A stretch of 25,600 nt of DNA from Candidatus Woesearchaeota archaeon CG10_big_fil_rev_8_21_14_0_10_36_11 (GTDB lineage Archaea; Nanobdellota; Nanobdellia; Woesearchaeales; GW2011-AR9): NCBI GenBank assembly GCA_002762845.1, contig PCYB01000051.1, positions 1 through 25,600 of the forward strand. The letters are read 5' to 3'. The stretch's first letter is position 1. Each line of letters begins with the position of its first letter. A program made the translations under genes and the position numbers. This document shows, piece by piece, positions 1-7,178 of the stretch. The notes beneath the pieces were generated by a model, which saw only the letters and a program-made list of their open reading frames with translations, was not told the DNA's origin and made no database searches.

Positions 1-4
1 AAAA

Positions 5-50
5 CATATTTTCACCTCTTAATTAAGAAGAAAGAAGTCCTTATTTATTA
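5..50 (-). promoter_or_regulatory. Promoter, ribosome binding site and start of a divergent gene cut by the window edge
   Basis: On the minus strand a TATA-like element (TAATAAATA, plus positions 42-50) is followed by AGAGGTGA (plus 13-20) and an ATG at 7-5. AGAGGTGA is a near-perfect archaeal Shine-Dalgarno sequence with 5 nt before the ATG. This marks a protein gene running leftwards out of the window; only its first two codons are present, so nothing can be said about its product. Unlike most genes here it appears to have a short leader with a real ribosome binding site. Confidence 0.6.
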
Positions 51-87
51 ACCTGCCGATAAGTTTACACTGTCGCATAACGAAACT

Positions 88-96
88 TATTTAAAT
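88..96 (+). promoter_or_regulatory. TATA box of the antiporter-mscS operon
   Basis: TTATTTAAA is centred 27 bp upstream of the ATG at 119, preceded by a purine-rich CGAAAC that could be a BRE. At the usual archaeal TATA-to-start distance, transcription would begin at or next to the ATG, giving a leaderless mRNA. Confidence 0.6.
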
Positions 97-118
97 CCCA
101 ATTCTTCTTTACCAGAAG

Positions 119-1405
119 ATGGATGTCGTTTTAATTTTATTGGTGGTAAGTTTAGTCCTATTTTTTGGCTTCTTTGCAGAATTCATTTTCAGAAAAATAA
201 ACATTCCGGACGTTTTATTCCTTATTATTCTTGGGTTTGTTTTAGGGCCGCACATTTTAAATGTCATTAATCCAAACAGTTTTATAGGGATAGCGTCCAT
301 CTTTACAACGTTTACATTATTATTTTTATTGTTTGACGGCGCATTTAACATTAACCTTGCATCGTTGGTTCGTGAGTTTTCTCAGAGTTTTGTATTAACG
401 TTGTTTAACTTTTTTGTATCTACCGTTGTTGTTACTCTTATCATGCTGGTTGTAAGTATCTGGATTGACGGCATTTCATTTACAATTGCATTACTGACCG
501 GTTTTATTCTCGGAGGCGTTTCGTCATCATTCGCAATTCCTGTTCTTAAAGGTATGAAAGTAGGTGAGAAATTATATTCTCTTCTTACTCTTGAATCTGC
601 ACTTACAGACGTTTTCTGTATTGTGTTTTCCCTTACGATATTAGAAATTATGAGATTGGGGTCGTTTGGTGTACAAGGAGTACTTGTACAGTTGATATCA
701 CTTTTTGCTGTCGCAGGTATAGTTGGGCTTGTTGGTGGTGTTGTTTGGATTTTTCTTGTTCTTCGTGTATTCAAAGAACATAATTATATGATTACAATTG
801 CATATCTTTTGCTCATTTACGCGTCAACAGAATTCCTTGGTGGGAACGGTGCTATTGCTGCACTTTTTTTTGGTCTGGTCTTAAAAAACTCGAAGCAACT
901 TTCGTCAATCATACACGGAATAACAACGACAAAAGCAAGCGAAAAAAAGAAAGCACTGAAAGGCGATTTGGGTGTAAGTATAACAACGCCGTCAGAACAA
1001 CACTTTTACCATCAAATTTCGTTCTTTCTAAAAACATTCTTTTTTGTATACGTAGGTGTCCTTATTGATATTTCTGACTGGAAAGCGTTACTTATTGGTG
1101 GAATCATCGCTGTCGTGATAATGTTTTCACGGATGGGCTCTTTTGTACTGACAAAGAAAATGGATTCTAATCATAAAGCAGTTGTCAATGCTATTTTTGC
1201 ACGGGGACTCGCTGCCGCGGCTGTTGCACATCTTGCACTTCAAGCAGGTATTCCTATAGCAGGGTTCCTTGTAAGAATTGTGTATGTTACCATTACAGGA
1301 ACAATCTTGCTTAGTTCTATCAAAGTATTTATTGTGAAAAAACACATGCCCAATTTGATTAAAGAAATTAAATCTAAAATAAAGCCGAAAGCGAAGGCAC
1401 GATGA
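119..1405 (+). CDS. Cation/proton antiporter, CPA family (NhaP/Kef-like)
   Basis: A 428-residue integral membrane protein with about 12 hydrophobic segments across residues 1-405 and a short Lys-rich cytoplasmic tail (KIKSKIKPKAKAR). The fold and length match the Na+/H+ exchanger domain of CPA transporters, which exchange Na+ or K+ for protons across the cytoplasmic membrane. The probable ion-binding site in the central helix reads ESALTD (159-164); Asp164 sits where CPA1 proteins usually have Asn-Asp and CPA2 proteins Asp-Asp, so Thr163 is a departure from both. A hydrophilic loop at about 257-305 contains a Lys-rich stretch. No C-terminal TrkA-N/TrkA-C domain is present. The ATG at 119 is placed by the TATA box 27 bp upstream. 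The stop overlaps the mscS start by 4 nt, so the two are probably co-expressed for ion and osmotic balance. The exported ion cannot be told from sequence. Confidence 0.88.
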   Translation: MDVVLILLVVSLVLFFGFFAEFIFRKINIPDVLFLIILGFVLGPHILNVINPNSFIGIASIFTTFTLLFLLFDGAFNINLASLVREFSQSFVLTLFNFFVSTVVVTLIMLVVSIWIDGISFTIALLTGFILGGVSSSFAIPVLKGMKVGEKLYSLLTLESALTDVFCIVFSLTILEIMRLGSFGVQGVLVQLISLFAVAGIVGLVGGVVWIFLVLRVFKEHNYMITIAYLLLIYASTEFLGGNGAIAALFFGLVLKNSKQLSSIIHGITTTKASEKKKALKGDLGVSITTPSEQHFYHQISFFLKTFFFVYVGVLIDISDWKALLIGGIIAVVIMFSRMGSFVLTKKMDSNHKAVVNAIFARGLAAAAVAHLALQAGIPIAGFLVRIVYVTITGTILLSSIKVFIVKKHMPNLIKEIKSKIKPKAKAR

Positions 1406-2457
1406 AACAGTATATTCTAAACTGGTTAGCTATGTTGCCGTACGGAGCATATTTTCAAAACAAATATGTCCTTTCTTTATTGATTATCATCGTATCTATT
1501 GGTGCTGCATTGTTACTCTTGTTCATATTTAACAAGTTTTTAATGAAGTTTGCAGCAAAGACAAAAACTAAACTTGATGATATTATTTTTAATAGAATCA
1601 AAAAGCCACTATTTTATCTTATATTAACGTCCGGTTTGAGGTTGGTTGTAGAACACTTGGAACTAAACAACATATTTAAAAACAGTGTTAATACGTTAAT
1701 GGTAGGTGTTTTAACTTTTATTATTGTCAGAGTTCTTGACATTATTATTGAAACATGGGGACAAACATTTTCCAAAAAAACAAAAACTACATTAGACGAC
1801 GTATTGTTACCATTATTCCATAAAATTTCTCGGATTGTTCTTGTTCTCTTTGGATTTCTATGGGTTCTTCGCGTCTGGGAAGTTAATATAACTCCTTATT
1901 TGGCGGGAGTAGGAATCGGTGGTATTGTTTTGGGGTTGGCGTTACAGGATTCTCTTAAGAATATGTTTGGAGGAATTTCTTTATTATTGGATAAAAGTTT
2001 TAAAGTTGGAGATCCAATTAAACTAGAATCTGGCGAATTGGGAATAGTAAAAGATATTGGCTTACGTAGTACCAAAATGTTGACATATGATAACGAAATG
2101 TTATTCATTCCTAATGGCCAATTAGCTAATATGCGGTTTAGGAATTACGTCAAGCCAAATACAAGAGTTCGCAAAGTTGTAGAATTTAGTGTTGCTTACG
2201 GCACAGACCCAACACGGGTTAAGAAAATAGTATTACCTGCACTCAAGAAAATAAAAGATATTTATGATGACCCTTATATGGACATTATTTTCACTTCTAT
2301 GGGCGATTCTGGAATCCATTTTCAGGCAAGGTTTTGGGTTGATTGGGATAATGCTTATAATAAGTGGTTAGAAGCTACAGAGGAGATATATGGTGCATTA
2401 CAGAAAGCAGGTATTGAAATTCCTTTTCCAACACGAACAATATATCTTAAGAAATAA
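1402..2457 (+). CDS. Small-conductance mechanosensitive channel, MscS family
   Basis: This 351-residue membrane protein has about five transmembrane segments (roughly 24-46, 68-86, 96-116, 141-162, 166-188), then a soluble MscS beta and C-terminal domain. The last helix carries the Gly/Ala-rich pore motif (AGVGIGGIVLGLALQDS, 168-184), followed by NMFGGISLLLDKSFKVGD, which is the family signature for the pore exit and beta domain. FIPNGQLAN at 235-243 is also typical. MscS channels open under membrane tension and release solutes on hypo-osmotic shock. The two extra N-terminal helices place it with the larger archaeal MscS type rather than the three-helix E. coli MscS. It starts in an ATGA overlap with the antiporter, giving an osmotic/ion-homeostasis pair. 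Confidence 0.95.
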   Translation: MKQYILNWLAMLPYGAYFQNKYVLSLLIIIVSIGAALLLLFIFNKFLMKFAAKTKTKLDDIIFNRIKKPLFYLILTSGLRLVVEHLELNNIFKNSVNTLMVGVLTFIIVRVLDIIIETWGQTFSKKTKTTLDDVLLPLFHKISRIVLVLFGFLWVLRVWEVNITPYLAGVGIGGIVLGLALQDSLKNMFGGISLLLDKSFKVGDPIKLESGELGIVKDIGLRSTKMLTYDNEMLFIPNGQLANMRFRNYVKPNTRVRKVVEFSVAYGTDPTRVKKIVLPALKKIKDIYDDPYMDIIFTSMGDSGIHFQARFWVDWDNAYNKWLEATEEIYGALQKAGIEIPFPTRTIYLKK

Positions 2458-2476
2458 GTGCTTTTAGGGATGGAAA

Positions 2477-2486
2477 TAATTAAATA
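2477..2486 (+). promoter_or_regulatory. TATA box for the small membrane protein gene
   Basis: TAATTAAATA lies about 29 bp upstream of the ATG at 2511, which fits a leaderless or nearly leaderless transcript. An out-of-frame ATG at 2507 leads to no credible protein. Confidence 0.5.
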
Positions 2487-2510
2487 GGGGCGTTCTTCTT
2501 AGGACCATGT

Positions 2511-2702
2511 ATGGATATTATTACAGTAGTTGGTATAATCTTAGCAATTCTTCTAGCTGTTCTTTTAAGCCGGGTCTTGTCATACGTTTTTAAGTTTGCA
2601 CTGTTTGCAATAGTGTTTCTTCTTATTATGATGTTTCTTTTTGGATATACGTTTGATCAGGTACTTGGCTGGGTCATGGACATTGTATTATGGGTACTTT
2701 GA
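2511..2702 (+). CDS. Small hydrophobic membrane protein, unknown function
   Basis: This 63-residue protein is almost entirely hydrophobic, with two predicted transmembrane segments (about 4-21 and 27-45) and possibly a third near the C-terminus (49-63). The only charged residues are a few Asp, Arg and Lys between helices. I do not recognise a family. The ORF is supported by a TATA box at the right distance, by a second promoter beginning right after its stop, and by fitting the gap exactly. It may be a structural or accessory membrane peptide; no function is assigned. Confidence 0.65.
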   Translation: MDIITVVGIILAILLAVLLSRVLSYVFKFALFAIVFLLIMMFLFGYTFDQVLGWVMDIVLWVL

Positions 2703-2712
2703 GTGTGATAAA

Positions 2713-2721
2713 ACTTATAAA
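2713..2721 (+). promoter_or_regulatory. TATA box for the rfcS operon
   Basis: ACTTATAAA is centred 28 bp upstream of the rfcS ATG at 2745, implying a leaderless mRNA that also carries the overlapping hydrolase gene. Confidence 0.6.
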
Positions 2722-2744
2722 GAACTCTTGTTCTTAATTTTAGT

Positions 2745-3701
2745 ATGACATCAACAATATGGACTGAGAAGTACCGGCCGCAAACGTTTGATCAGGTAAA
2801 AGGTCAGACCGAAATAGTTGAAAAGGTACGGGCGTTCGTTGCGTCAGGAAGTATGCCACACCTTATGTTTAGTGGTCCTGCCGGTGTTGGAAAGACAACT
2901 CTTGCGTTGGTTATAGCAAAACAATTATTTGGTGATAGTTGGCATCAGAACGTTCTTGAACTGAATGCATCTGATGAACGAGGTATTGATGTTGTTCGTG
3001 TGAAGGTAAAAGACTTTGCTCGTACTCGTGCAATTGGTGATGTTCCATTTAAACTGATTTATTTGGATGAATGTGATGCTCTTACAAAGGATGCGCAGCA
3101 AGCACTTCGTCGAACCATGGAAAATTATACAAAGACATGTAGATTTATTTTATCTTGTAATTATAGTTCTAAAATAATTGATCCTATTCAATCACGATGT
3201 GCGGTGTTTCGGTTTAAACCATTATCTGAAAACGAAATATTTCAAATGATTGAAACAGTAGCGTCCCAAGAATCGCTTACTATATCTGACGACGCAAAGA
3301 AAGCGTTGTTTGTTGTATGTGGTGGTGACTGTCGACGTTTAGAAAACATATTACAAAGTTGTGCAGTGATAAAAAATGATATTGATGCTGAATTAGTGTA
3401 TTCAATGGCATCCGTTGCGAAGCCGAAAGAAGTTAACGACATCCTTTCTGTTGCAGTTACTGGAGATTTTCAAACGTCGCGGAAAAAGCTGTTAGATTTA
3501 ATGCTTAATTATGGATTGTCTGGATCGGACATTATTAAACAAATCCAACGAGAAATATGGAACTTGGAACTGGATGACCGAAAGAAAGTTGAACTTGTTG
3601 ACAAATGTGGTGAAGTAGAGTTTAGGATGGTTGAAGGTTCTGATGAGTACATTCAATTAGAAAGCTTTTTAGCGTATGTTGTATTGGTTGGAAGTAAATG
3701 A
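2745..3701 (+). CDS. rfcS: Replication factor C small subunit (clamp loader ATPase)
   Basis: A 318-residue AAA+ ATPase, the normal length for archaeal RfcS. With the large subunit it loads the PCNA sliding clamp on primed DNA. Visible motifs are the N-terminal TEKYRPQTFDQVKGQ (7-21), Walker A GPAGVGKT (44-51), ELNASDERGID (72-82), Walker B LIYLDECDAL (104-113), sensor 1 around FILSCNYSSKII (134-145), and the SRC trans-acting arginine motif (150-152). The usual DEAD Walker B reads DECD here, a conservative Ala-to-Cys change. The C-terminal third is the helical collar domain that forms the pentamer. No large subunit gene is in the window. The stop overlaps the hydrolase start by 4 nt. Confidence 0.97.
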   Translation: MTSTIWTEKYRPQTFDQVKGQTEIVEKVRAFVASGSMPHLMFSGPAGVGKTTLALVIAKQLFGDSWHQNVLELNASDERGIDVVRVKVKDFARTRAIGDVPFKLIYLDECDALTKDAQQALRRTMENYTKTCRFILSCNYSSKIIDPIQSRCAVFRFKPLSENEIFQMIETVASQESLTISDDAKKALFVVCGGDCRRLENILQSCAVIKNDIDAELVYSMASVAKPKEVNDILSVAVTGDFQTSRKKLLDLMLNYGLSGSDIIKQIQREIWNLELDDRKKVELVDKCGEVEFRMVEGSDEYIQLESFLAYVVLVGSK

Positions 3702-4483
3702 TAGAGAAAATCTTTATTCAAAATCGCAAAAAACAAAAAATTTCTGTTTTGATAGATACATCTAATTCTCAGAAAGGATTAGCTTTTATCATGCATGGTT
3801 TAGGTGGGTTTAAAGAACAGCCCCACATTAAAACTTTTACAGAATCTTTCTTGGAAGAAGGTTTTACTGTTGTTAGATTTGATACAACAAACACTTTCGG
3901 CGAGAGTGAAGGTAATTACGAAAATGCTACTGTCACTAATTATTATGAAGACTTAGAGGATGTTATTGGATGGGCCTCTAAACGAGAATGGTATAAAGAA
4001 CCATTTTGGCTCGTTGGTCATAGTTTGGGAGGAATTTCAATAGGATTATATGCAGAGAAGTATCCCCAAAAAGTAAAAGCATTAGCTCCAATTTCTACAG
4101 TTGTTTCAGGGAAATTAAATGTTGAGAATCTAAAAAAACGATTTCCAGAAGAATTAACTGAATGGGAAAAAACAGGATGGAAGATTAAACCAAGTGTTTC
4201 AAAACCAGGCTTAATCAAAAAATTAAGATGGAATTCCCATATTAGTGATACGTTAAATTACGATTTATTAAAAAATGTTGATAAATTAAATATGCCCGTT
4301 CTTTTAATCGTTGGATCATATGATGACACAACTCCTTTAGAACATCAACAATTATTGTTTGAAAGACTTTCCAACGAAAAAGAAATTCATATAATCAAAG
4401 GGGCCCCCCACACATTTAAAGATGAGAACCATTTAAAGCAATTAAAAGAAATTTTTAAGAATTGGATAAAGAAGAATAAATAA
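3698..4483 (+). CDS. Alpha/beta-fold hydrolase (serine esterase/acyl-hydrolase type)
   Basis: A 261-residue soluble protein with the complete alpha/beta-hydrolase signature: oxyanion-hole HGLGG (33-37), nucleophile elbow GHSLGG (107-112) with Ser109, the acid in GSYDDTTP (Asp209 or Asp210), and His238 in GAPHTF. A cap-like insertion lies between about 138 and 190. The nearest general type is the group of bacterial and archaeal esterases/dienelactone-hydrolase-like proteins; the substrate cannot be read from sequence. It overlaps the rfcS stop by 4 nt, so it is probably translated from the same mRNA, but the pairing with a clamp loader has no obvious functional logic. No signal peptide is present, so it should act in the cytoplasm. 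Confidence 0.92.
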   Translation: MIEKIFIQNRKKQKISVLIDTSNSQKGLAFIMHGLGGFKEQPHIKTFTESFLEEGFTVVRFDTTNTFGESEGNYENATVTNYYEDLEDVIGWASKREWYKEPFWLVGHSLGGISIGLYAEKYPQKVKALAPISTVVSGKLNVENLKKRFPEELTEWEKTGWKIKPSVSKPGLIKKLRWNSHISDTLNYDLLKNVDKLNMPVLLIVGSYDDTTPLEHQQLLFERLSNEKEIHIIKGAPHTFKDENHLKQLKEIFKNWIKKNK

Positions 4484-4502
4484 AAATAATAAAATAAAAA
4501 AA
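4484..4502 (-). terminator. T-rich terminator region of the lipoprotein genes
   Basis: The 20-nt gap between the convergent hydrolase and lipoprotein genes reads on the minus strand as a run of T7 followed by further T4-T5 tracts. Oligo-T tracts directly after a stop codon are the standard archaeal intrinsic terminator. It would serve the minus-strand lipoprotein transcript; no equivalent T tract is seen for the plus strand. Confidence 0.5.
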
Positions 4503-4503
4503 C

Positions 4504-5409
4504 CTATTCAGCACTCTCTTTTATTCGTAATGTTTCCTGGATGATGTCTCTATACTTGTAATCCATCGTTAGCTTCACTTTCTTCGTTTCAAGAGTTCCT
4601 TCGGAAAGTGGTTCAAGCAATTTACATAAAATCTCTGCTTCACCGTCAACAAGTCGCGCTTCGTTAATCTTTCCCCCTGATTTACATTCCCATGCAGGAT
4701 CATCTAAAGAAAACGATAATGTATTTTTCCGCGAGCTGAACTCTTCAGTGGGCATGGTAACTTTTCCAATACCTGCATTTTTAATTTTGATTTTTAATGC
4801 AATGATTCCTTTACCAGCAGTATCTTCTGTAACGCTTGTTACAGTTATTGGTCCGCCGGAAGAAGAATAATGTTTATCTTCTTTCACATCACACACTCTT
4901 TCGTCTGTAAGATCTTCTTTTAAACATACTTCTGGAACAACTAAGAACGTGTTATATTTGTATTCAACATTCGCGAACCATTCTCTGTCAAGTAAACCGT
5001 TCACGTCACCTTCGTACTGTGCATTATCTGCAAATGAAATTGTTTCTTCCCCACCGGATGTTACAAGTTCAGAAATCCTTTCAATAATACCTGAGTTTTG
5101 AAGTTCCCAATCAGCAATGCCACCAAACTCGCTTTGTGAAGGTCCTAACAATTTCACGATAATATCTCCTGGTTGAATCTCATACTCGCCTTTATTACGT
5201 AACGTAACTTCAACAAGGAATGTTTCTGTATCAAATATGGCAGAAACACCTTCTTCTTCAACGCCAAATGGTTCAAACTCGGCAACGATTCCTTGTGTGC
5301 CGCCAATGAACGCACCCGCAATTTGTGTTTGTGTTTCTTCTGTACTACACGAAGTTAATACTAATGATAGTACTACAAGAACAGACATAACTAGTATTGT
5401 TGATTTCAT
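4504..5409 (-). CDS. Predicted membrane-anchored lipoprotein, paralogue of the upstream gene
   Basis: About 301 residues. The N-terminus is a lipoprotein signal peptide: Lys, a hydrophobic stretch, then a lipobox-like LTSC with Cys21 (counting from the chosen start), followed by a Ser/Thr/Glu-rich linker. The rest appears to be two beta-rich domains, each with an N-x-G motif (RNKGEYEI and KNAGIGKV) of the kind found in Ig-like/CARDB-type extracellular folds. It aligns by eye with the neighbouring 317-residue lipoprotein along its length (shared GT-G-VAE, N-G-Y, VC positions). Function unknown; it should sit on the outer face of the membrane. Three ATGs in a row (5415, 5412, 5409) are possible; the AGAGGT ribosome binding site at 5423-5418 is 8 nt from the third, so 5409 is chosen. 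It has its own TATA box. Confidence 0.8.
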   Translation of the reverse strand: MKSTILVMSVLVVLSLVLTSCSTEETQTQIAGAFIGGTQGIVAEFEPFGVEEEGVSAIFDTETFLVEVTLRNKGEYEIQPGDIIVKLLGPSQSEFGGIADWELQNSGIIERISELVTSGGEETISFADNAQYEGDVNGLLDREWFANVEYKYNTFLVVPEVCLKEDLTDERVCDVKEDKHYSSSGGPITVTSVTEDTAGKGIIALKIKIKNAGIGKVTMPTEEFSSRKNTLSFSLDDPAWECKSGGKINEARLVDGEAEILCKLLEPLSEGTLETKKVKLTMDYKYRDIIQETLRIKESAE

Positions 5410-5417
5410 CATCATAT

Positions 5418-5464
5418 ACCTCTTTAGCTTTTATTGTTAGAATTAAAGACCCTATGTATTTAAA
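5418..5464 (-). promoter_or_regulatory. Promoter and ribosome binding site of the downstream lipoprotein gene
   Basis: On the minus strand TTTAAATA (plus 5457-5464) lies directly after the stop of the preceding lipoprotein gene. A start about 26 bp on gives a leader of about 20 nt containing AGAGGT (5423-5418), a Shine-Dalgarno match. The gene can therefore be expressed independently of its upstream paralogue. Confidence 0.5.
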
Positions 5465-5466
5465 CC

Positions 5467-6420
5467 TTACTCTGGAGTTTTAATTATCTTAATCGGTTTT
5501 GTGAAAGAATTAACATAATTATAATCTAAGTCTATAAGAAGCGGTGTTGTAAAGGATGACGTTCCATGAATATTAAAACTACATACTATTTTCCCATTGC
5601 CGTTATTGAGCCGAACAAAACCGTCCCGTGGTTTACAATCGATTAAACTTCCTCCTAACATATCAACAGTGTAATACACCTTATCAAGGTCTGTGTATTC
5701 AAGTGACGCTTGGCCACAACTTCGTATATCTGAGTATGGACTTAATACTCTTCCTGCACCATGATTTACAACATTAATTTCAAAGATAGCTTTACTGCCA
5801 ACCATATCCACACCGACATAACTAACACCAACGGGTGCACCCTGGCCTCCCCCCATTCCAACGTTTGTTGGAATGCACGTTTTTTGTTCAGACGTAACTT
5901 GGTAAAATAATGGATCAACACACACTTCCGGATTTGCTATGGTATGATAATTGTAACATGTAACAAAATTAAGTGTTGGGTTATACTCAAACACTTTCTG
6001 AGGGAGAATAACATTAGGCGATTTGAATTCGATTTGGTTCCTTGTTCCTTCTGTATTGTACACATTTTTTCCTTCAAGAACGCCATAATTTTCTGCACAG
6101 GATCGTGGTTCGCCTAACCCAGACCCCAAAATATTATCATCAAATCCGGTAATCTGGACAAAACAGTTCTGTTGGTCAACATCATAATTGCCCCTGTTAT
6201 GAACTTCAACAATCGCAATTAATTCATTTTGGTCATACAAAAGGTTTGGAGGATAGTTCGCAAGAGGTTCCGCAACGACACCTTCTGTTCCTGTTTGTAC
6301 CAATTGTAAAGCGGCTTCTGTTTCCAATGGTTGTTCGCCTGCAGGAACACTTGATCCACATCCTGTAAGTAAAAGCAAAGAAACACTTAGAATAAACATC
6401 ACTAGCAAACTCTTTTTCAT
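5467..6420 (-). CDS. Predicted membrane-anchored lipoprotein, Cys-rich paralogue
   Basis: This 317-residue protein starts with a textbook lipoprotein signal peptide: MKKS, about 14 hydrophobic residues, then the lipobox LTGC with Cys21. The mature part has two apparent beta-rich domains with N-x-G motifs (HNRGNYDV at about 74-81 and NHGAGRV in the second half), separated by a Gly-rich linker (GMGGGQGAPVG). Several Cys residues in the mature part (for example in QQNC, RSC, VTC, EVC, KTC) could form extracellular disulfides. It resembles the adjacent 301-residue lipoprotein in domain plan and in scattered identities, so the two probably arose by tandem duplication. I do not recognise the family. 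A TATA box 26 bp upstream fixes the ATG at 6420 as leaderless. Confidence 0.82.
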   Translation of the reverse strand: MKKSLLVMFILSVSLLLLTGCGSSVPAGEQPLETEAALQLVQTGTEGVVAEPLANYPPNLLYDQNELIAIVEVHNRGNYDVDQQNCFVQITGFDDNILGSGLGEPRSCAENYGVLEGKNVYNTEGTRNQIEFKSPNVILPQKVFEYNPTLNFVTCYNYHTIANPEVCVDPLFYQVTSEQKTCIPTNVGMGGGQGAPVGVSYVGVDMVGSKAIFEINVVNHGAGRVLSPYSDIRSCGQASLEYTDLDKVYYTVDMLGGSLIDCKPRDGFVRLNNGNGKIVCSFNIHGTSSFTTPLLIDLDYNYVNSFTKPIKIIKTPE

Positions 6421-6442
6421 GTTTAGAAAGTAAACAAAAACT

Positions 6443-6450
6443 GTATATAA
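6443..6450 (-). promoter_or_regulatory. TATA box of the first lipoprotein gene
   Basis: TTATATAC on the minus strand is centred about 26 bp upstream of the ATG at 6420, giving a leaderless transcript. It lies about 36 bp from the divergent TATA box at 6479-6487, so the two promoters form a compact back-to-back pair. Confidence 0.6.
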
Positions 6451-6478
6451 GCTTTTTGGTGGTTTGTACCCGGAAGCA

Positions 6479-6487
6479 TTATAAATA
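6479..6487 (+). promoter_or_regulatory. TATA box deciding the start of the 127-residue protein
   Basis: TTATAAATA is centred 27 bp upstream of the ATG at 6510. It places the transcription start at that ATG and argues against the in-frame TTG at 6501, which would lie upstream of the mRNA 5' end. Confidence 0.6.
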
Positions 6488-6509
6488 AACCCCTGCGAAT
6501 TTGAATTCT

Positions 6510-6893
6510 ATGGCAAATATTGATTATGGGTTAGTACAAGAAGGGTTCGATGCTTCTCGTTCTACAATAGAAACTATGTTACAAAAATATACCCCTTATG
6601 ACCGAATTACTATCCTCCCACCATTTTTTCAACCTTCATCAAATAGTTCAGAACCACGTATTTTTTTGTGGTTTGGTATGGGAAATACAAACAAACCAGA
6701 TATGTTATATGGATACGTTGTGTCTACTGGATTTGTAGTTGAAAGTGTAGTTAGGTACGTTGATGAAAAAACTAATCATATCATGGGAAGCACACAAAAC
6801 GGAAAAAGTATTGAAGGTCTTTCTCAAGAAGAAATTTCTGGTATAGTCGTTTCTATTCTACAAACAACTATTGATAACATTTTTAGAAAATAG
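6510..6893 (+). CDS. Hypothetical protein, 127 residues
   Basis: No family is recognised. The protein begins MANIDYGLVQEGFDASRS and has an amphipathic N-terminal helix, a Pro-rich segment (LPPFFQP, about 36-42), a beta-rich middle with several aromatic residues (RIFLWFGMG, LYGYVV), and a C-terminal helix (SQEEISGIVVSILQTTIDNIFRK is mostly helical). There is no signal peptide, membrane segment or Cys. The composition is that of a small soluble globular protein. It is a single-gene unit with its own TATA box, divergent from the lipoprotein genes and followed by the separately promoted ferredoxin. Confidence 0.72.
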   Translation: MANIDYGLVQEGFDASRSTIETMLQKYTPYDRITILPPFFQPSSNSSEPRIFLWFGMGNTNKPDMLYGYVVSTGFVVESVVRYVDEKTNHIMGSTQNGKSIEGLSQEEISGIVVSILQTTIDNIFRK

Positions 6894-6908
6894 ATTTCAG
6901 CAGAAAAT

Positions 6909-6916
6909 ATTATATA
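6909..6916 (+). promoter_or_regulatory. TATA box of the ferredoxin gene
   Basis: ATTATATA is centred about 29 bp upstream of the ATG at 6942, consistent with a leaderless or near-leaderless transcript. Confidence 0.55.
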
Positions 6917-6941
6917 CCCCAACCAGTTTGAACGGAAAATA

Positions 6942-7178
6942 ATGTCTAAATATATCGTTACACATAAGAAAAAAGAATGTATTGGTTGCGGTGCATGTGC
7001 GGCTGTTGCGCCAGATTACTGGGAAATGGATGAAGAAGGATTTGCACATTTAAAAAAATCGGTTGCGTCAAGCGATGTATGGATATTGAATATTGACACA
7101 GAAGAAGCAAAAGTAATTAATCAAGAAGCAGCTGATGTATGCCCTGTTGATATTATTAGTGTTAAGACAAAAGATTAA
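6942..7178 (+). CDS. Ferredoxin with a single [4Fe-4S] cluster
   Basis: A 78-residue acidic protein with one cluster-binding set: Cys13, Cys16 and Cys19 in CIGCGAC and a distal Cys67 in VCPVDII. The position where two-cluster ferredoxins carry the next Cys-Pro is Ala-Pro (AVAP, 21-24), so only one [4Fe-4S] cluster is expected, as in Thermotoga/Pyrococcus-type monocluster ferredoxins. It is a soluble low-potential electron carrier; the partner oxidoreductase is not in the window. The region between the Cys groups (about 25-62) is longer than the minimum, which fits this subtype. The stop codon overlaps the convergent small coiled-coil gene by 4 nt at a TTAA palindrome. Confidence 0.93.
   Translation: MSKYIVTHKKKECIGCGACAAVAPDYWEMDEEGFAHLKKSVASSDVWILNIDTEEAKVINQEAADVCPVDIISVKTKD

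Noticed and set aside
6501..6509. TTG start giving a 130-residue version of the hypothetical protein
   Set aside because: The TATA box at 6479-6487 predicts transcription starting at the ATG at 6510, downstream of the TTG.
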